64,000 bases of DNA from Ignavibacteriota bacterium. GTDB taxonomy: Bacteria; Bacteroidota; Ignavibacteria; Ignavibacteriales; Melioribacteraceae. Shown here in pieces: positions 46,301 through 55,999 of this stretch. The stretch spans positions 124,001 to 188,000 of the forward strand of contig JADJOX010000001.1 of the NCBI GenBank assembly GCA_016713565.1. The letters are read 5' to 3'. A model generated the notes under the pieces. The model was not told the origin of the DNA and did not search any database. It saw only the letters and a list, made by a program, of their open reading frames with translations. Within the stretch, counting starts at the first letter, position 1, and every line of letters begins with the position of its first letter. A program made the position numbers and the translations under genes.

Positions 46301-49222
46301 ATGAAATCCCTTTTTAATATCATCCTATTTTTTATTTTAGCCAATATATCATTTGCGCAATCAATTAAGTTAATTTCTCCTAATGGAAATGAAAAATTAA
46401 TTGAAGGACAAAGATACGGCATTACTTGGAATTCCGAAAAAATAGAAAAAGTTAATATTTATTATTCAACTAATTTAAATGCGCAATGGATAAAAATTGC
46501 TGAAAATATAAATGCAGAATTAGGTCATTTCAGTTGGAAAGTTCCATATTTATCTTCCAAACAAATAAAAATAAAAGTATCTGATTATAACAACCAAAAT
46601 GTAAATGCAAGTTCTGATAATTATATCGAATTAAGTAATGAAGGAAAGTACTCATTCCTTAAAAAATCAACCGGCGAACCAATAAAAATTCTTCCTTTAG
46701 GCAATTCAATTACTTTTGATAATAGAAAAAATGATACTAGAGCTGTTGAGGACAAAATTGGTTATAGATATCCGCTCTATCTTTTACTTAAAGATGCAGG
46801 CTATAATTTTGAATTTATTGGTAGTGAACATGCCGGAAGCAATTATTTCCCAGAAGAAGGATTTGATGCAAATGCCGGATTTCCGGGAATTTATGACAAT
46901 GAGCTTAATAATCTTTTAGCGACAGGAATAGTTCATCTTTCATTAAATGGCAGATTAGACACTTTAACTGAAGGTCCGTATTTAGATACTTATTCACCTG
47001 ATATTATTTTACTGCATATTGGGACAAATGGAAACGATGTTGCCGGTGGAACAAGCGCTGTTGATATTGAAAATATTTTAGATAAAATTGATGATTATGA
47101 ATCTTCTAGCGGAAAAAGCGTAAAAGTATTTCTTGCAAGGATCATTGATAGAGTCCCAAATCAAACTTATGTAACTACCTTAAATAATAATATTCAGACA
47201 ATGGCATTAGATCGTATAAATAATCCTTTGAATGATGCTTATCCGGATAATATTACAATTGTAAATATGCAAAGTATTTCGGGATTTGATTACACAATTA
47301 GTCCCGACCCAAATGGCAGTCCCGGTGATATGAATGACTTATTACACCCGAACGATAAAGGTTATGTAAAAATTGCGAATACTTGGTTTAATGCGATTAA
47401 AGGATATTTAGGAGATCCAATAAAAATTACAAAACAGCCGCAAACAGTTGCTGCAATTGAAGGGAATAGCGTTCAGTTTAAAGTTATAATTGAAGGATCA
47501 CAACCGATTTCCTATCAATGGAAAAAAAATGGTTTAGACATAAATGGAGAAACAAACTCGACTTTGATTATTGATAATATTCAGCACTCTGAAAGTGGTA
47601 ATTACTATTCATGTCTTATTTCAAATAATGCAGGTTCCGTAGAAACTGATAAAGCAAAATTATATGTTACGGAAAGTAATAAGCGAGTTACATATGGAGA
47701 AATTTTACATTATGATTTTAATGAAAGCTCCGGTATAAAAATTCATGATGTGGCTATTCCAAATGATTCTCTTAACCTAATTATAAATAATAATAGCAGT
47801 ATTTTATGGCAGCCAAAGAATATTGATAATTATGGTCACTCAGAAATTAACACTCCGAATTCTGCAACCAAATTATTTGATTCATTGGTAAGTGCTGATG
47901 AAATGACTCTTGAAATTTGGCTGCATGCTAAAAATAATATCGCACAAAATTTATCAAGAATTGTATCTTTTTCTGAAAATAAAAATGATCTTAATTTTTC
48001 ATTGATTCAAAATCAATATCAGTATGAATTCAAATTAAGAACAAGTCAAACAAATAATGAAGGACTTTCACTTCTTTCAAACAGTTTACAATCAAGTTTA
48101 GATAAAATCACTCATCTTGTATTTACTTTTGATAATAATGATACCGTTAAATTATTCATTAACGGCAATCTTATTTCAAAAACAAAAATTGAAGGAGATT
48201 TTTCCAATTGGAATTCTGAATATAAATTTGCTATTGCCAATGAACTTAATGAAGATTTACCTTGGTTAGGATCTTATTTTCTTTTATCAATTTATAATCG
48301 TGCACTTAGTGGCACGGAAATATATCATAACTACACTTTAGGAGTTGATAATATTAATAAAAATATTATTGCGCCTACAAACTTGGCCGGCTCTTTGATT
48401 TCCGGCAATAAAATTGTATTAAATTGGATTGATAATTCAAACATTGAAGACGGTTATATTGTAAGAAGAAAAAGAAATAATTCATTATTTGAAATTGTAA
48501 GTACACTTGGAGCGAGCCAACAGACATATATTGATAATTCAATAACTGATGGTCAAAATTACGTATACACAGTAAGCGCATTTAATTCTTTAGGAGAAAG
48601 TTTAAATTCTAACCTCAAATCACTTTCAACAGAGTTGATTGGTCCAACAGAGTTGACAGGTTTCATTAATGAAAGCAATGCCGTTGAGTTAAATTGGGTA
48701 GATAATACCGAAAATGAATTAGGTTATATTATTGAAGCTAAAGCAAATCACCCAGATTCATTATTTCATGTTATTGATACTGTTGGCATTAACACAATTA
48801 AATATATTGATGACGCTACTAAAAATTTTTCTCCATATATCTATAGAGTTATGGGTTATTCAGAAGTTTCATTTTCAAATTATTCAAATGAATTACAAAT
48901 TAATGTAGTTGGAATAAATCTTTACGAAGCTGAAATACCAATTGAATTTGAATTAAAACAAAATTATCCCAATCCTTTTAATCCTTCGACTACAATAGAA
49001 TTTTCTATTCCACAAACATCTCATACTAAATTATTTTTAACAAATATTCTTGGTGAAAAAGTACTCGATTTACTTGATGAAGAAAAAAAGACCGGTAAGT
49101 ATAGCATCCTTTTAAAAGGACAAGGTTTAAGTTCGGGTATTTACTTTTATATTTTAGAAGCCGAAGGTTTGGAATCACCAAAGCATTTTAAATCTGCAAG
49201 AAAAATGATTTTGTTAAATTAA
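46301..49222 (+). CDS. Secreted SGNH hydrolase-Ig-LamG-FN3 protein with T9SS sorting domain
   Basis: This 973-residue protein has a signal peptide (NIILFFILANISFAQ) and a beta domain (about 22-110). The SGNH/GDSL hydrolase has LPLGNSITF (about 131), HIGTNGNDVAGG (about 239) and DLLHPNDKGY (about 345), i.e. the nucleophile Ser, the Asn block and the Asp-x-x-His block. An Ig domain (about 375-460), a LamG-type ConA domain (about 468-683) and two FN3 domains (about 692-875) follow. The T9SS type A sorting domain (LKQNYPNPFNPSTT, then SSGIYFY, ending ARKMILLN) closes it. A secreted esterase acting on acylated polysaccharide is a reasonable reading, given the acylation genes in the cluster. The gene is intact and probably surface-anchored. 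Confidence 0.88.
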   Translation: MKSLFNIILFFILANISFAQSIKLISPNGNEKLIEGQRYGITWNSEKIEKVNIYYSTNLNAQWIKIAENINAELGHFSWKVPYLSSKQIKIKVSDYNNQNVNASSDNYIELSNEGKYSFLKKSTGEPIKILPLGNSITFDNRKNDTRAVEDKIGYRYPLYLLLKDAGYNFEFIGSEHAGSNYFPEEGFDANAGFPGIYDNELNNLLATGIVHLSLNGRLDTLTEGPYLDTYSPDIILLHIGTNGNDVAGGTSAVDIENILDKIDDYESSSGKSVKVFLARIIDRVPNQTYVTTLNNNIQTMALDRINNPLNDAYPDNITIVNMQSISGFDYTISPDPNGSPGDMNDLLHPNDKGYVKIANTWFNAIKGYLGDPIKITKQPQTVAAIEGNSVQFKVIIEGSQPISYQWKKNGLDINGETNSTLIIDNIQHSESGNYYSCLISNNAGSVETDKAKLYVTESNKRVTYGEILHYDFNESSGIKIHDVAIPNDSLNLIINNNSSILWQPKNIDNYGHSEINTPNSATKLFDSLVSADEMTLEIWLHAKNNIAQNLSRIVSFSENKNDLNFSLIQNQYQYEFKLRTSQTNNEGLSLLSNSLQSSLDKITHLVFTFDNNDTVKLFINGNLISKTKIEGDFSNWNSEYKFAIANELNEDLPWLGSYFLLSIYNRALSGTEIYHNYTLGVDNINKNIIAPTNLAGSLISGNKIVLNWIDNSNIEDGYIVRRKRNNSLFEIVSTLGASQQTYIDNSITDGQNYVYTVSAFNSLGESLNSNLKSLSTELIGPTELTGFINESNAVELNWVDNTENELGYIIEAKANHPDSLFHVIDTVGINTIKYIDDATKNFSPYIYRVMGYSEVSFSNYSNELQINVVGINLYEAEIPIEFELKQNYPNPFNPSTTIEFSIPQTSHTKLFLTNILGEKVLDLLDEEKKTGKYSILLKGQGLSSGIYFYILEAEGLESPKHFKSARKMILLN

Positions 49223-49438
49223 TTATCACTTCTTCGTAAAATTCTAATCTCTATAACAATAGCCCAAATTCATTTAATTTTAATTTAGAATTTACGATTA
49301 TAAACTTATAATGAATTATTTTGAGAAAATTCTCAAATTAACACATTATTTTATTAAATTTGTGTTAATATAACTTAAATTATAATTTGGAATAATATTT
49401 GCAATAAATAATATATAAATTCTTTAGGAGAGAAGTAA

Positions 49439-52400
49439 ATGAAAAAACTTACAATATTGTTGTTCTTTTTTACAGTTTTTATTGGGAAATCCTTAGCACA
49501 AGTTGAATTGCTGTCAAATGGAACCTTCGACGCAGATAATAGTTGGCAAAAATCAAATGCAGGTGCTACAATATTGAATGGGCAAGTCACACTTGATGCA
49601 TTAGTTTGGAGTAATCCCTATATTTTCCAAAATTTGATCGAAGGGTCACAAACTGGAAAATCGTTAATACTATCGTATAAAGTTATTGAAGATAATATAG
49701 GCTCGGATAAATTTGTAATTTATGGTGTAAATGGATTTCAAACTTCTATAGTAAATTCATATGTAGAATTAGATCATTGTTGGAATGCATAATTTGAAAT
49801 TTTTCAGATGCAGATCCAGGAAGTCAATTAATTTTAGAATTTAGGCAGTACCGGTTCTTTAGTTTTAGATAATATTTCTTTAATTGATAATAGTCCATTG
49901 CCAAATGAAAGAGTTTCTGAAAATTTACAGGTTTTATACAACTTCAAAGATGGCACAGGATCCACCGTTACCGATGTTTCCGGCGTTGGTACACCATTAA
50001 ATCTTTCAATAAATAATGTGAATAGTGTGGTTTGGACACCAGATGGTCTTAATGTTAATAATGAAGTAAGAATTAAATCTAATAATACCGCTACAAAAAT
50101 TTACAATGCTTGCACAGCTTCAAATGAAATAACTTTTGAAGCTTGGATTTTGCCTACTGATATGACACAAAGAAATGTATACGCAAGAATAATGACATTA
50201 TCAAATAACGACAGTCACCAGAGAAATTTGGGTATTATTCAGTATGGGGCAGATTATTATTCACAATTAAGAACCACTTCAACGGATTTGAATGGTTCAC
50301 CGGCATCTGTTAGTTCAGCTAACATTAGAAAATTGACTCATATTGTATATACCAGAAACTCAAGCGGAAATGTTGGGATTTATGTTGATGGAACTAGAGT
50401 TGTAAATGAAACAATAAGTGGTAATTTCTCAAATTGGGATAATGCCTACTATTTATATCTTGCTAGTGAAGTCGCAAATGGATTTTATTGGGAAGGCACA
50501 TATTATTTAGTTGCAATTTATAGTAAAGCATTTAATCAAAGTGAAGTTTTACAAAATTATAATTTTGGTGTTGAGTCAGATAATTTACCATTATTTATTA
50601 AAAATCCAGTTGGCGGACAAAATTTAAATGTCGGACAAACAGCGACATTTACCGCTAAAGCTATTGGAACAGCACCTTTGACATATCAATGGACAAAAAA
50701 TAATAGTAATATTTCCGGGGCAACAAATTCTACTTATACAACACCTTCTGTTTCCTTGGCTGATAACGGAGCAGTTTATAGATGTGTTGCAACAAGCGCA
50801 GATGGTTCAGCTACAAGTTCACCAGCTACAATTACAGTTTCTGCACCCGACTCAAGAATTACAACAGATGTTATTGCATTATATACTTTTAGAGAAGGTT
50901 CTGGTAATACCGTAAATGATGTATCCGGTGTTGGTACTCCAGTTAATTTAATAATTAATACACCTAATTCAGTTGAATGGACTACTAATGGTTTGCAAAT
51001 AAACAGTGAAGCAAATATTCTTTCACAGTCTGCAGCAACAAAATTACAGTCAATGTGTGCGTCAACAGATAGATTAACTATTGAAGCTTGGATTAAACCG
51101 GCAAATATCACCCAAACAGGGTCAGCAAGAATAGTAACTTACTCGATTGATCAATCGAACAGAAACTTTTTAATAGGTCAAGATGGCGATGATTTTGAAG
51201 GAATTGTTCGTTCAAATACATCTTCAAGTAATACAACTGCATCTACTGATGGTTCCGCAACAACTGATTTAACACATGTTGTTATTGAATTTAGAACAGA
51301 TCAAACATTAATTTTGTTCGTTAATGGTGTTGAAAAATCCAGAAAATCATGTACTGGAGATTTTTCAACTTGGAATACATCTTATAGATTGGCAATTGCA
51401 AATGAAGTTTTAGATTCAAAACCATGGTTGGGAACATTTAACTATCTTGCAATTTTTAATAGAAGTTTAACCTCTGAAGAAATTTTGCATAATTATAATA
51501 TGGGACCTTACGGACTTGAAAATATTAATTCTCCTACGGAATTAGTTGTTTCTACAAGTGAAGTTGGTAAAGTTAATGTTAGTTGGACAGACAACTCAAC
51601 CAATGAAGATGGTTACCAAATAGAAAGAACGCTTGCCAGTCCGATTAATTGGCAGTTATTAACTATAGTCGATCAGAATCAGAATACTTTTTTAGATGAA
51701 ACAGTAGGCGAAGGAAAAAATTATATCTATAGAGTTAGAGCAGCTAATGAATTTGCGGGATTATTTTCAGATTATAGTAATGAAGCTTCTGTTGTAACAT
51801 TATTAAATAAACCTGTTAACTTACTAGGTAAAGCAGATGAAGTTGGTGTTATTTCTTTAATTTGGGAAGATAAATCTTCAAACGAAGACGGTTATATTAT
51901 TGAAAGAGGAACTGGCGATCCTATAGTATATTCAATATTAGCAACTACAAATGCCAATGCAGCTTCTTATAACGACAACACTGTTCAGGAAGGTGTTATT
52001 TATTCGTATAAAATTAAAGCATTTAATAGTTTGTTGGAATCAGGATATAGCAATTCTATTATGCTGAGAAGTAAAGCTTCATTTGTCTTAGCTCCATCAG
52101 GCTTAAAAGCGCAATTAGATCCTGTTTTTGGTGTTCCTGTTTTAACATGGACTGACAATGCATTTAATGAATTAGGCTTTGTTATTGAAAGAAGATCTTC
52201 AAACGTAGGTTCTGTATTTTCAATTATTGATACTGTTGATATGGATGTAAATACATATTTAGACGAGAAAGTCTTAGACAGCACTTCTTATATTTATAGA
52301 ATTTATGCTTTTAATGAAGAATATTTATCAGAATATAGTAATACCGAATTTATTGATGTATGGACAGACATTAATTCGCAAAAAGAAATACCTGATGAAT

Positions 52401-52672
52401 TTGGATTATTGCAAAATTACCCTAATCCATTTAATCCAACCACGAATATAGCTTTTAATTTACCTAAAAGTTCAAAGGTAAGATTGAAGATATATAACCT
52501 TATTGGACAAGAAATCATGACCTTAACAGATAAAAATTATTCAGCGGGAGTTTTTAATATTACATTTGATGCAAAAAACCTGACTGCAGGTATCTACATT
52601 TATTCAATAAATGCTGAAAGCGAAGATGGACAGAAATTTGTTCAAAGTAAAAAATTAGTTTTATTGAAATAA
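49439..52672 (+). pseudogene. Secreted LamG-Ig-LamG-FN3 protein with T9SS domain; frameshifts near the N-terminus
   Basis: A good SD-like AGGAGA lies about ten bases ahead of the ATG at 49439. The first frame (to 49792) has a signal peptide (LTILLFFFTVFIGKSLAQ) and a CBM4-like beta domain (LLSNGTFDADNSWQ). It ends at YVELDHCWNA; between 49793 and 49890 the protein continues in other frames (FSDADPGSQLILEF, then GSTGSLVLDNISLIDN), so at least two indels are present. From about 49898 one clean 924-residue frame has LamG (about 49920-50570), Ig (50590-50850), a second LamG (50870-51510), three FN3 domains (51520-52350) and a T9SS sorting domain (LLQNYPNPFNPTTN; ending QSKKLVLLK). It is probably an exported adhesin or glycan-binding protein. 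As written, the main frame would lack a signal peptide. Confidence 0.8.
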
Positions 52673-52718
52673 AAAATTATAAATTTTCAATGATTTTTAT
52701 TTAAGATCCATACTGTAA

Positions 52719-52745
52719 AAAATGCTCAACTTTGTTGAGCATTTT
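52719..52745 (+). terminator. Rho-independent-type terminator after the LamG/FN3 gene
   Basis: A 12-bp stem: AAAATGCTCAAC (52719-52730) pairs with GTTGAGCATTTT (52734-52745) around a 3-base loop, about 45 bases after the stop codon. The T's of the second arm serve as the T-tract. It separates this gene from the following repeat-containing gene. Confidence 0.75.
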
Positions 52746-52866
52746 GTGTATAGGGAAGGAGAATGTATAAATAATATGTTAAAATATATAATAAAGAATA
52801 GAAACATGAGGTGGGTCACAAATTGTTTTAACAAATTATATTATTTAAATATTTGAAAGGAAAATT

Positions 52867-55018
52867 ATGAAAAAAGCACAAATAAAAGAGTTGCTTCTGA
52901 TGATATTAGTGAGCCTAAGCAGTTATGCGCAAAACAGAGTAACAGACGGATTACAGGTACTTTATAAGTTTAATGAAGGGAGCGGCAGTACAATAACAGA
53001 TGTATCCGGAGTAGGTAGCCCTTTTAACTTGAAGATAAGCTCAATAGCCAATGTAGCGTGGGGAAGCAATTATCTACAGACAATAGGTGAAGCAAAAATA
53101 AAATCATTAACAACAGCGACCAAAATAATAAATGCGTGCAAGAGCAGTAATGAACTAACGTTTGAGATATGGTTTATACCAACAGATACTGTTCAGCATA
53201 ATGTAGTAGCAAGAATGATGACAATGACAAATACGGATTATCACGCAGCAAATATTAAATTATGGCAGAAAACAAATGATTTCGGATTTCACTGCAGAGA
53301 TTCATCAACGAGCGACGCAAATGGAATAGAATGGAAGTTTTATAATTATCCGGTAAAGCTGAGACATTTTATCTTTACAAGAAGTTCAGATGGACAAGAA
53401 AGATTGTATATGGATAATAAGCTATTATCACCGGAGAAGTATAATCAAGAAGACCCGGTTCCGGGAGATTTTTCGACATGGGATAATAGTTTTTATTTGT
53501 ATTTGAGCGGGGATGCGATAAATGGATTTTATTGGTTAGGGAAGTACTATAAAATAGCGGTATACAGTAAATCATTAAGCGCAGAAGAAGTAGCCCAGAA
53601 TTATAATGCGGGGTTGATAGAATATGGAGTAGCACCAATAACAGATATAACATCAACGAATTTGTTAGGAGATCATGCAAATAATGGAGAATACGGCGGG
53701 CATGGGATATATTGGGGAGACAGTGATGGAGACGGAGATCCGGACTTATATATAACAATGAACGCGACAACACCAATGGCAGATCAGTTTTTTGAGAATA
53801 ACGGAGGAGTGTTTACAGAGAAAGCGGCAGAGAAGGGAATAGATAATGCGATAGAGAACGCGACAACGAAAGGAAGTCATGGGTGGGTATGGGCAGATTT
53901 GGATAATGATGGAGATTTTGACGGATGGAACGGATCATACAGTAGAAATATACCCTATAGGAATAAGAATAATCAGCCGGGATATTTTGAAGATATGTTT
54001 GCGACAAGCGGAATAGAGGATATAGCATTAGGCACAAGAGGAGTGACAGCGTTTGATTTTGATAATGACGGAGATTTGGATTTATTTGGGAATAATTTCA
54101 CGGCAAGAACTCAGAACCAGCCAAATGAGTTTTATATGAACAACGGTAATTTCACATTTACGCGTATAAATAACGGATTGACCGGCCCGGTAGGAGATCA
54201 AGGTGTTTGTGATGGAGATATAGACAATGACGGTGATATGGATTTAGCTTTGGCAGTATTTGAAAGCAATACGGATGGAAGAAATGTAGTGATAATGGAG
54301 AATGTGAATGGACAGTTTGTGAAATTACAGAATACGGGATTGAATTTGGTTATTTCTGCAGATGGGCTAGGCAGTGTGGATGGAGTAACATTTTGGGATA
54401 TGAATAATGACGGATGGTTAGATGTAGTGAGCGGGAAAAAAATATTCTTAAATGATCATGATAAAACATTTACAGAAGTTGCGAATGTACCGAGCGGATT
54501 TAGATTTATGCGAGGAATTGCGGATCTGGATAATGATGGAGATTGGGATTTAATAGATCCATTAGCTGGTAAAGTACATTTGAACAATGGCAATTTAACA
54601 TTTACGACAACATCATATACAACGGGATTTGCGTCATCGGATCCGAATGTTACTGATTTAAGATGTGTATCATTTGCGGATATAGATTTAGATGGAGATG
54701 TAGATTTTGCGGTAGGAGTAAAGAATTTATATAATAGATTGTATAGGAATGAATACAGCGGCAACAACAAATATTTGAAGATACAATTAAAGAGCGCAGA
54801 CGGACAGATCGGAGCGTTTGGAACAAAGGTATATTTGTATTCGGTAACGGGAGATACGTTATTAAGTTATAGACAAGCCCATGGCAGTCAAGGTTATTTA
54901 TCTCAAGACGAGCCGGTATTGCATTTTGGATGCGGCAATAGAGATCAAGTTAAAGTAAAAGTTGTGTTCTTAAATAATAATCATTCTACTTTTGAATTTA
55001 TTTCAAATACTAATAGAA
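52867..55018 (+). repeat. Dispersed 2152-bp repeat, copy A
   Basis: The segment from the start codon to the AATAGAA near 55018 matches 58375-60526 in the same orientation, same length and without gaps. By eye I count about 38 substitutions (roughly 98 % identity), concentrated in two patches near 52980-53130 and 53600-53830. The similarity begins at the ATG and ends exactly at the domain boundary before the C-terminal modules. It encodes the signal, LamG, FG-GAP and ASPIC/UnbV parts. Confidence 0.92.
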
Positions 55019-55926
55019 ATGTTAGTATTACTGATTTTTATCCTGACTTGGTTGCTCCATCTAAACCGACGAATTTTATTTTAAATGGATTTTTAGACAA
55101 AGTTGAATTAAGCTGGAATAAAAATCTTGAAGGCGATGTTGAGAAGTATAATATTTATAGGTCAACTACGGCCAATTTCGATCCGGATACAATGGCAACA
55201 TTTACATATGCAGTTTTAGATACTGTTTTCACTGATACTAATGTTGTTTACGGAAATAATTATTATTATAGTATTGCTGCCGTTGATACCGCCGGAAATA
55301 AAAGTGATTACAGTGAAATTCTTGCGGTTTCAATTGCCGACACTATTGCACCTGAAGCGCCAACAGGTCTTAAAATTGTTTTGACCGACGAAAGTACGGC
55401 AAGTTTAAGTTGGAATAAAAATTTGGAAGGTGATGTAGAAAAATATCAAATTTATCGTTCAATGGTATCAAATTTTGATCCTGACACAATGGATACATTT
55501 ACATACAGTACGACCGATACATTTTATGTTGATGTAAATGTGGATATTGATAAACATTATTATTACAAAATATCTGCAGTTGATATTCATGAAAACAATA
55601 GTGAATTTAGCAGTGAAGTTAATTTACTAATTACTGATATAGTAAATAATAATGTTTTACCTACTAAATTTGAGTTATCACAAAATTATCCCAATCCGTT
55701 TAATCCTGTAACCAAAATTAGTTATCAAATTCCACAATCAACAAAATTGAAAATTGTAGTTTATGATATGCTTGGTAATGAAGTTAAGATTCTTGAAAAT
55801 GGTTATAAAGAAGCTGGCTATTATAATTTGGAATTTGATGGAAGTAAATATTCAAGCGGTATCTATTTTTATAAAATGATTGCCGGTTCATTTGTTGAAA
55901 CGAAGAAATTTGTATTAATTAAATAA
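52867..55926 (+). CDS. Secreted LamG-FG-GAP-ASPIC/UnbV protein (copy A) with FN3 and T9SS C-terminus
   Basis: This 1019-residue protein has a signal peptide (KELLLMILVSLSSYAQ), a LamG-type domain (about 20-250), FG-GAP/VCBS repeats with calcium-loop motifs (GDSDGDGDPDLY, ADLDNDGDFDG, FDFDNDGDLDLFG; about 275-635) and an ASPIC/UnbV domain (YLKIQLKSADGQIGAFGTKV; about 635-712). After residue 717 the sequence departs from its near-identical paralogue at 58375. Two FN3-like domains follow (LSWNKNLEGDVEKYNIYRS and a repeat of it; about 728-920), then a T9SS type A domain (LSQNYPNPFNPVTK; ending KKFVLIK). It is probably a large surface-anchored adhesin; FG-GAP proteins of this kind bind calcium and resemble integrin propellers. 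Codons in the shared part mostly end in A; the tail uses T-ending codons like the host genes. An AAGGA lies 6 bases before the start codon. Confidence 0.87.
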   Translation: MKKAQIKELLLMILVSLSSYAQNRVTDGLQVLYKFNEGSGSTITDVSGVGSPFNLKISSIANVAWGSNYLQTIGEAKIKSLTTATKIINACKSSNELTFEIWFIPTDTVQHNVVARMMTMTNTDYHAANIKLWQKTNDFGFHCRDSSTSDANGIEWKFYNYPVKLRHFIFTRSSDGQERLYMDNKLLSPEKYNQEDPVPGDFSTWDNSFYLYLSGDAINGFYWLGKYYKIAVYSKSLSAEEVAQNYNAGLIEYGVAPITDITSTNLLGDHANNGEYGGHGIYWGDSDGDGDPDLYITMNATTPMADQFFENNGGVFTEKAAEKGIDNAIENATTKGSHGWVWADLDNDGDFDGWNGSYSRNIPYRNKNNQPGYFEDMFATSGIEDIALGTRGVTAFDFDNDGDLDLFGNNFTARTQNQPNEFYMNNGNFTFTRINNGLTGPVGDQGVCDGDIDNDGDMDLALAVFESNTDGRNVVIMENVNGQFVKLQNTGLNLVISADGLGSVDGVTFWDMNNDGWLDVVSGKKIFLNDHDKTFTEVANVPSGFRFMRGIADLDNDGDWDLIDPLAGKVHLNNGNLTFTTTSYTTGFASSDPNVTDLRCVSFADIDLDGDVDFAVGVKNLYNRLYRNEYSGNNKYLKIQLKSADGQIGAFGTKVYLYSVTGDTLLSYRQAHGSQGYLSQDEPVLHFGCGNRDQVKVKVVFLNNNHSTFEFISNTNRNVSITDFYPDLVAPSKPTNFILNGFLDKVELSWNKNLEGDVEKYNIYRSTTANFDPDTMATFTYAVLDTVFTDTNVVYGNNYYYSIAAVDTAGNKSDYSEILAVSIADTIAPEAPTGLKIVLTDESTASLSWNKNLEGDVEKYQIYRSMVSNFDPDTMDTFTYSTTDTFYVDVNVDIDKHYYYKISAVDIHENNSEFSSEVNLLITDIVNNNVLPTKFELSQNYPNPFNPVTKISYQIPQSTKLKIVVYDMLGNEVKILENGYKEAGYYNLEFDGSKYSSGIYFYKMIAGSFVETKKFVLIK

Positions 55927-55934
55927 AAATTCAT

Positions 55935-55967
55935 AAATGGTCTATTAAGTTTTTTAATAGACCATTT
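55935..55967 (+). terminator. Rho-independent-type terminator after copy A
   Basis: A perfect 14-bp stem: AAATGGTCTATTAA (55935-55948) pairs with TTAATAGACCATTT (55954-55967), with a GTTTT loop, followed by AATTTTT. It begins 9 bases after the stop codon. Confidence 0.8.
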
Positions 55968-55999
55968 AATTTTTAAGACAAGTCAATTTATGAGGATAT

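Noticed and set aside
49233..49298. Long imperfect inverted repeat after the SGNH protein gene
   Set aside because: The arms are AT-rich, contain a mismatch or bulge, and are separated by a loop of about 40 bases, unlike the compact terminators elsewhere in the window.
53375..54770. Long antisense open frames opposite the FG-GAP gene, repeated at 58883-60278
   Set aside because: They mirror the unusual A-ending codon use of the sense gene, have low-complexity Leu/Ser/Pro composition, and recur only because the sense DNA is duplicated.
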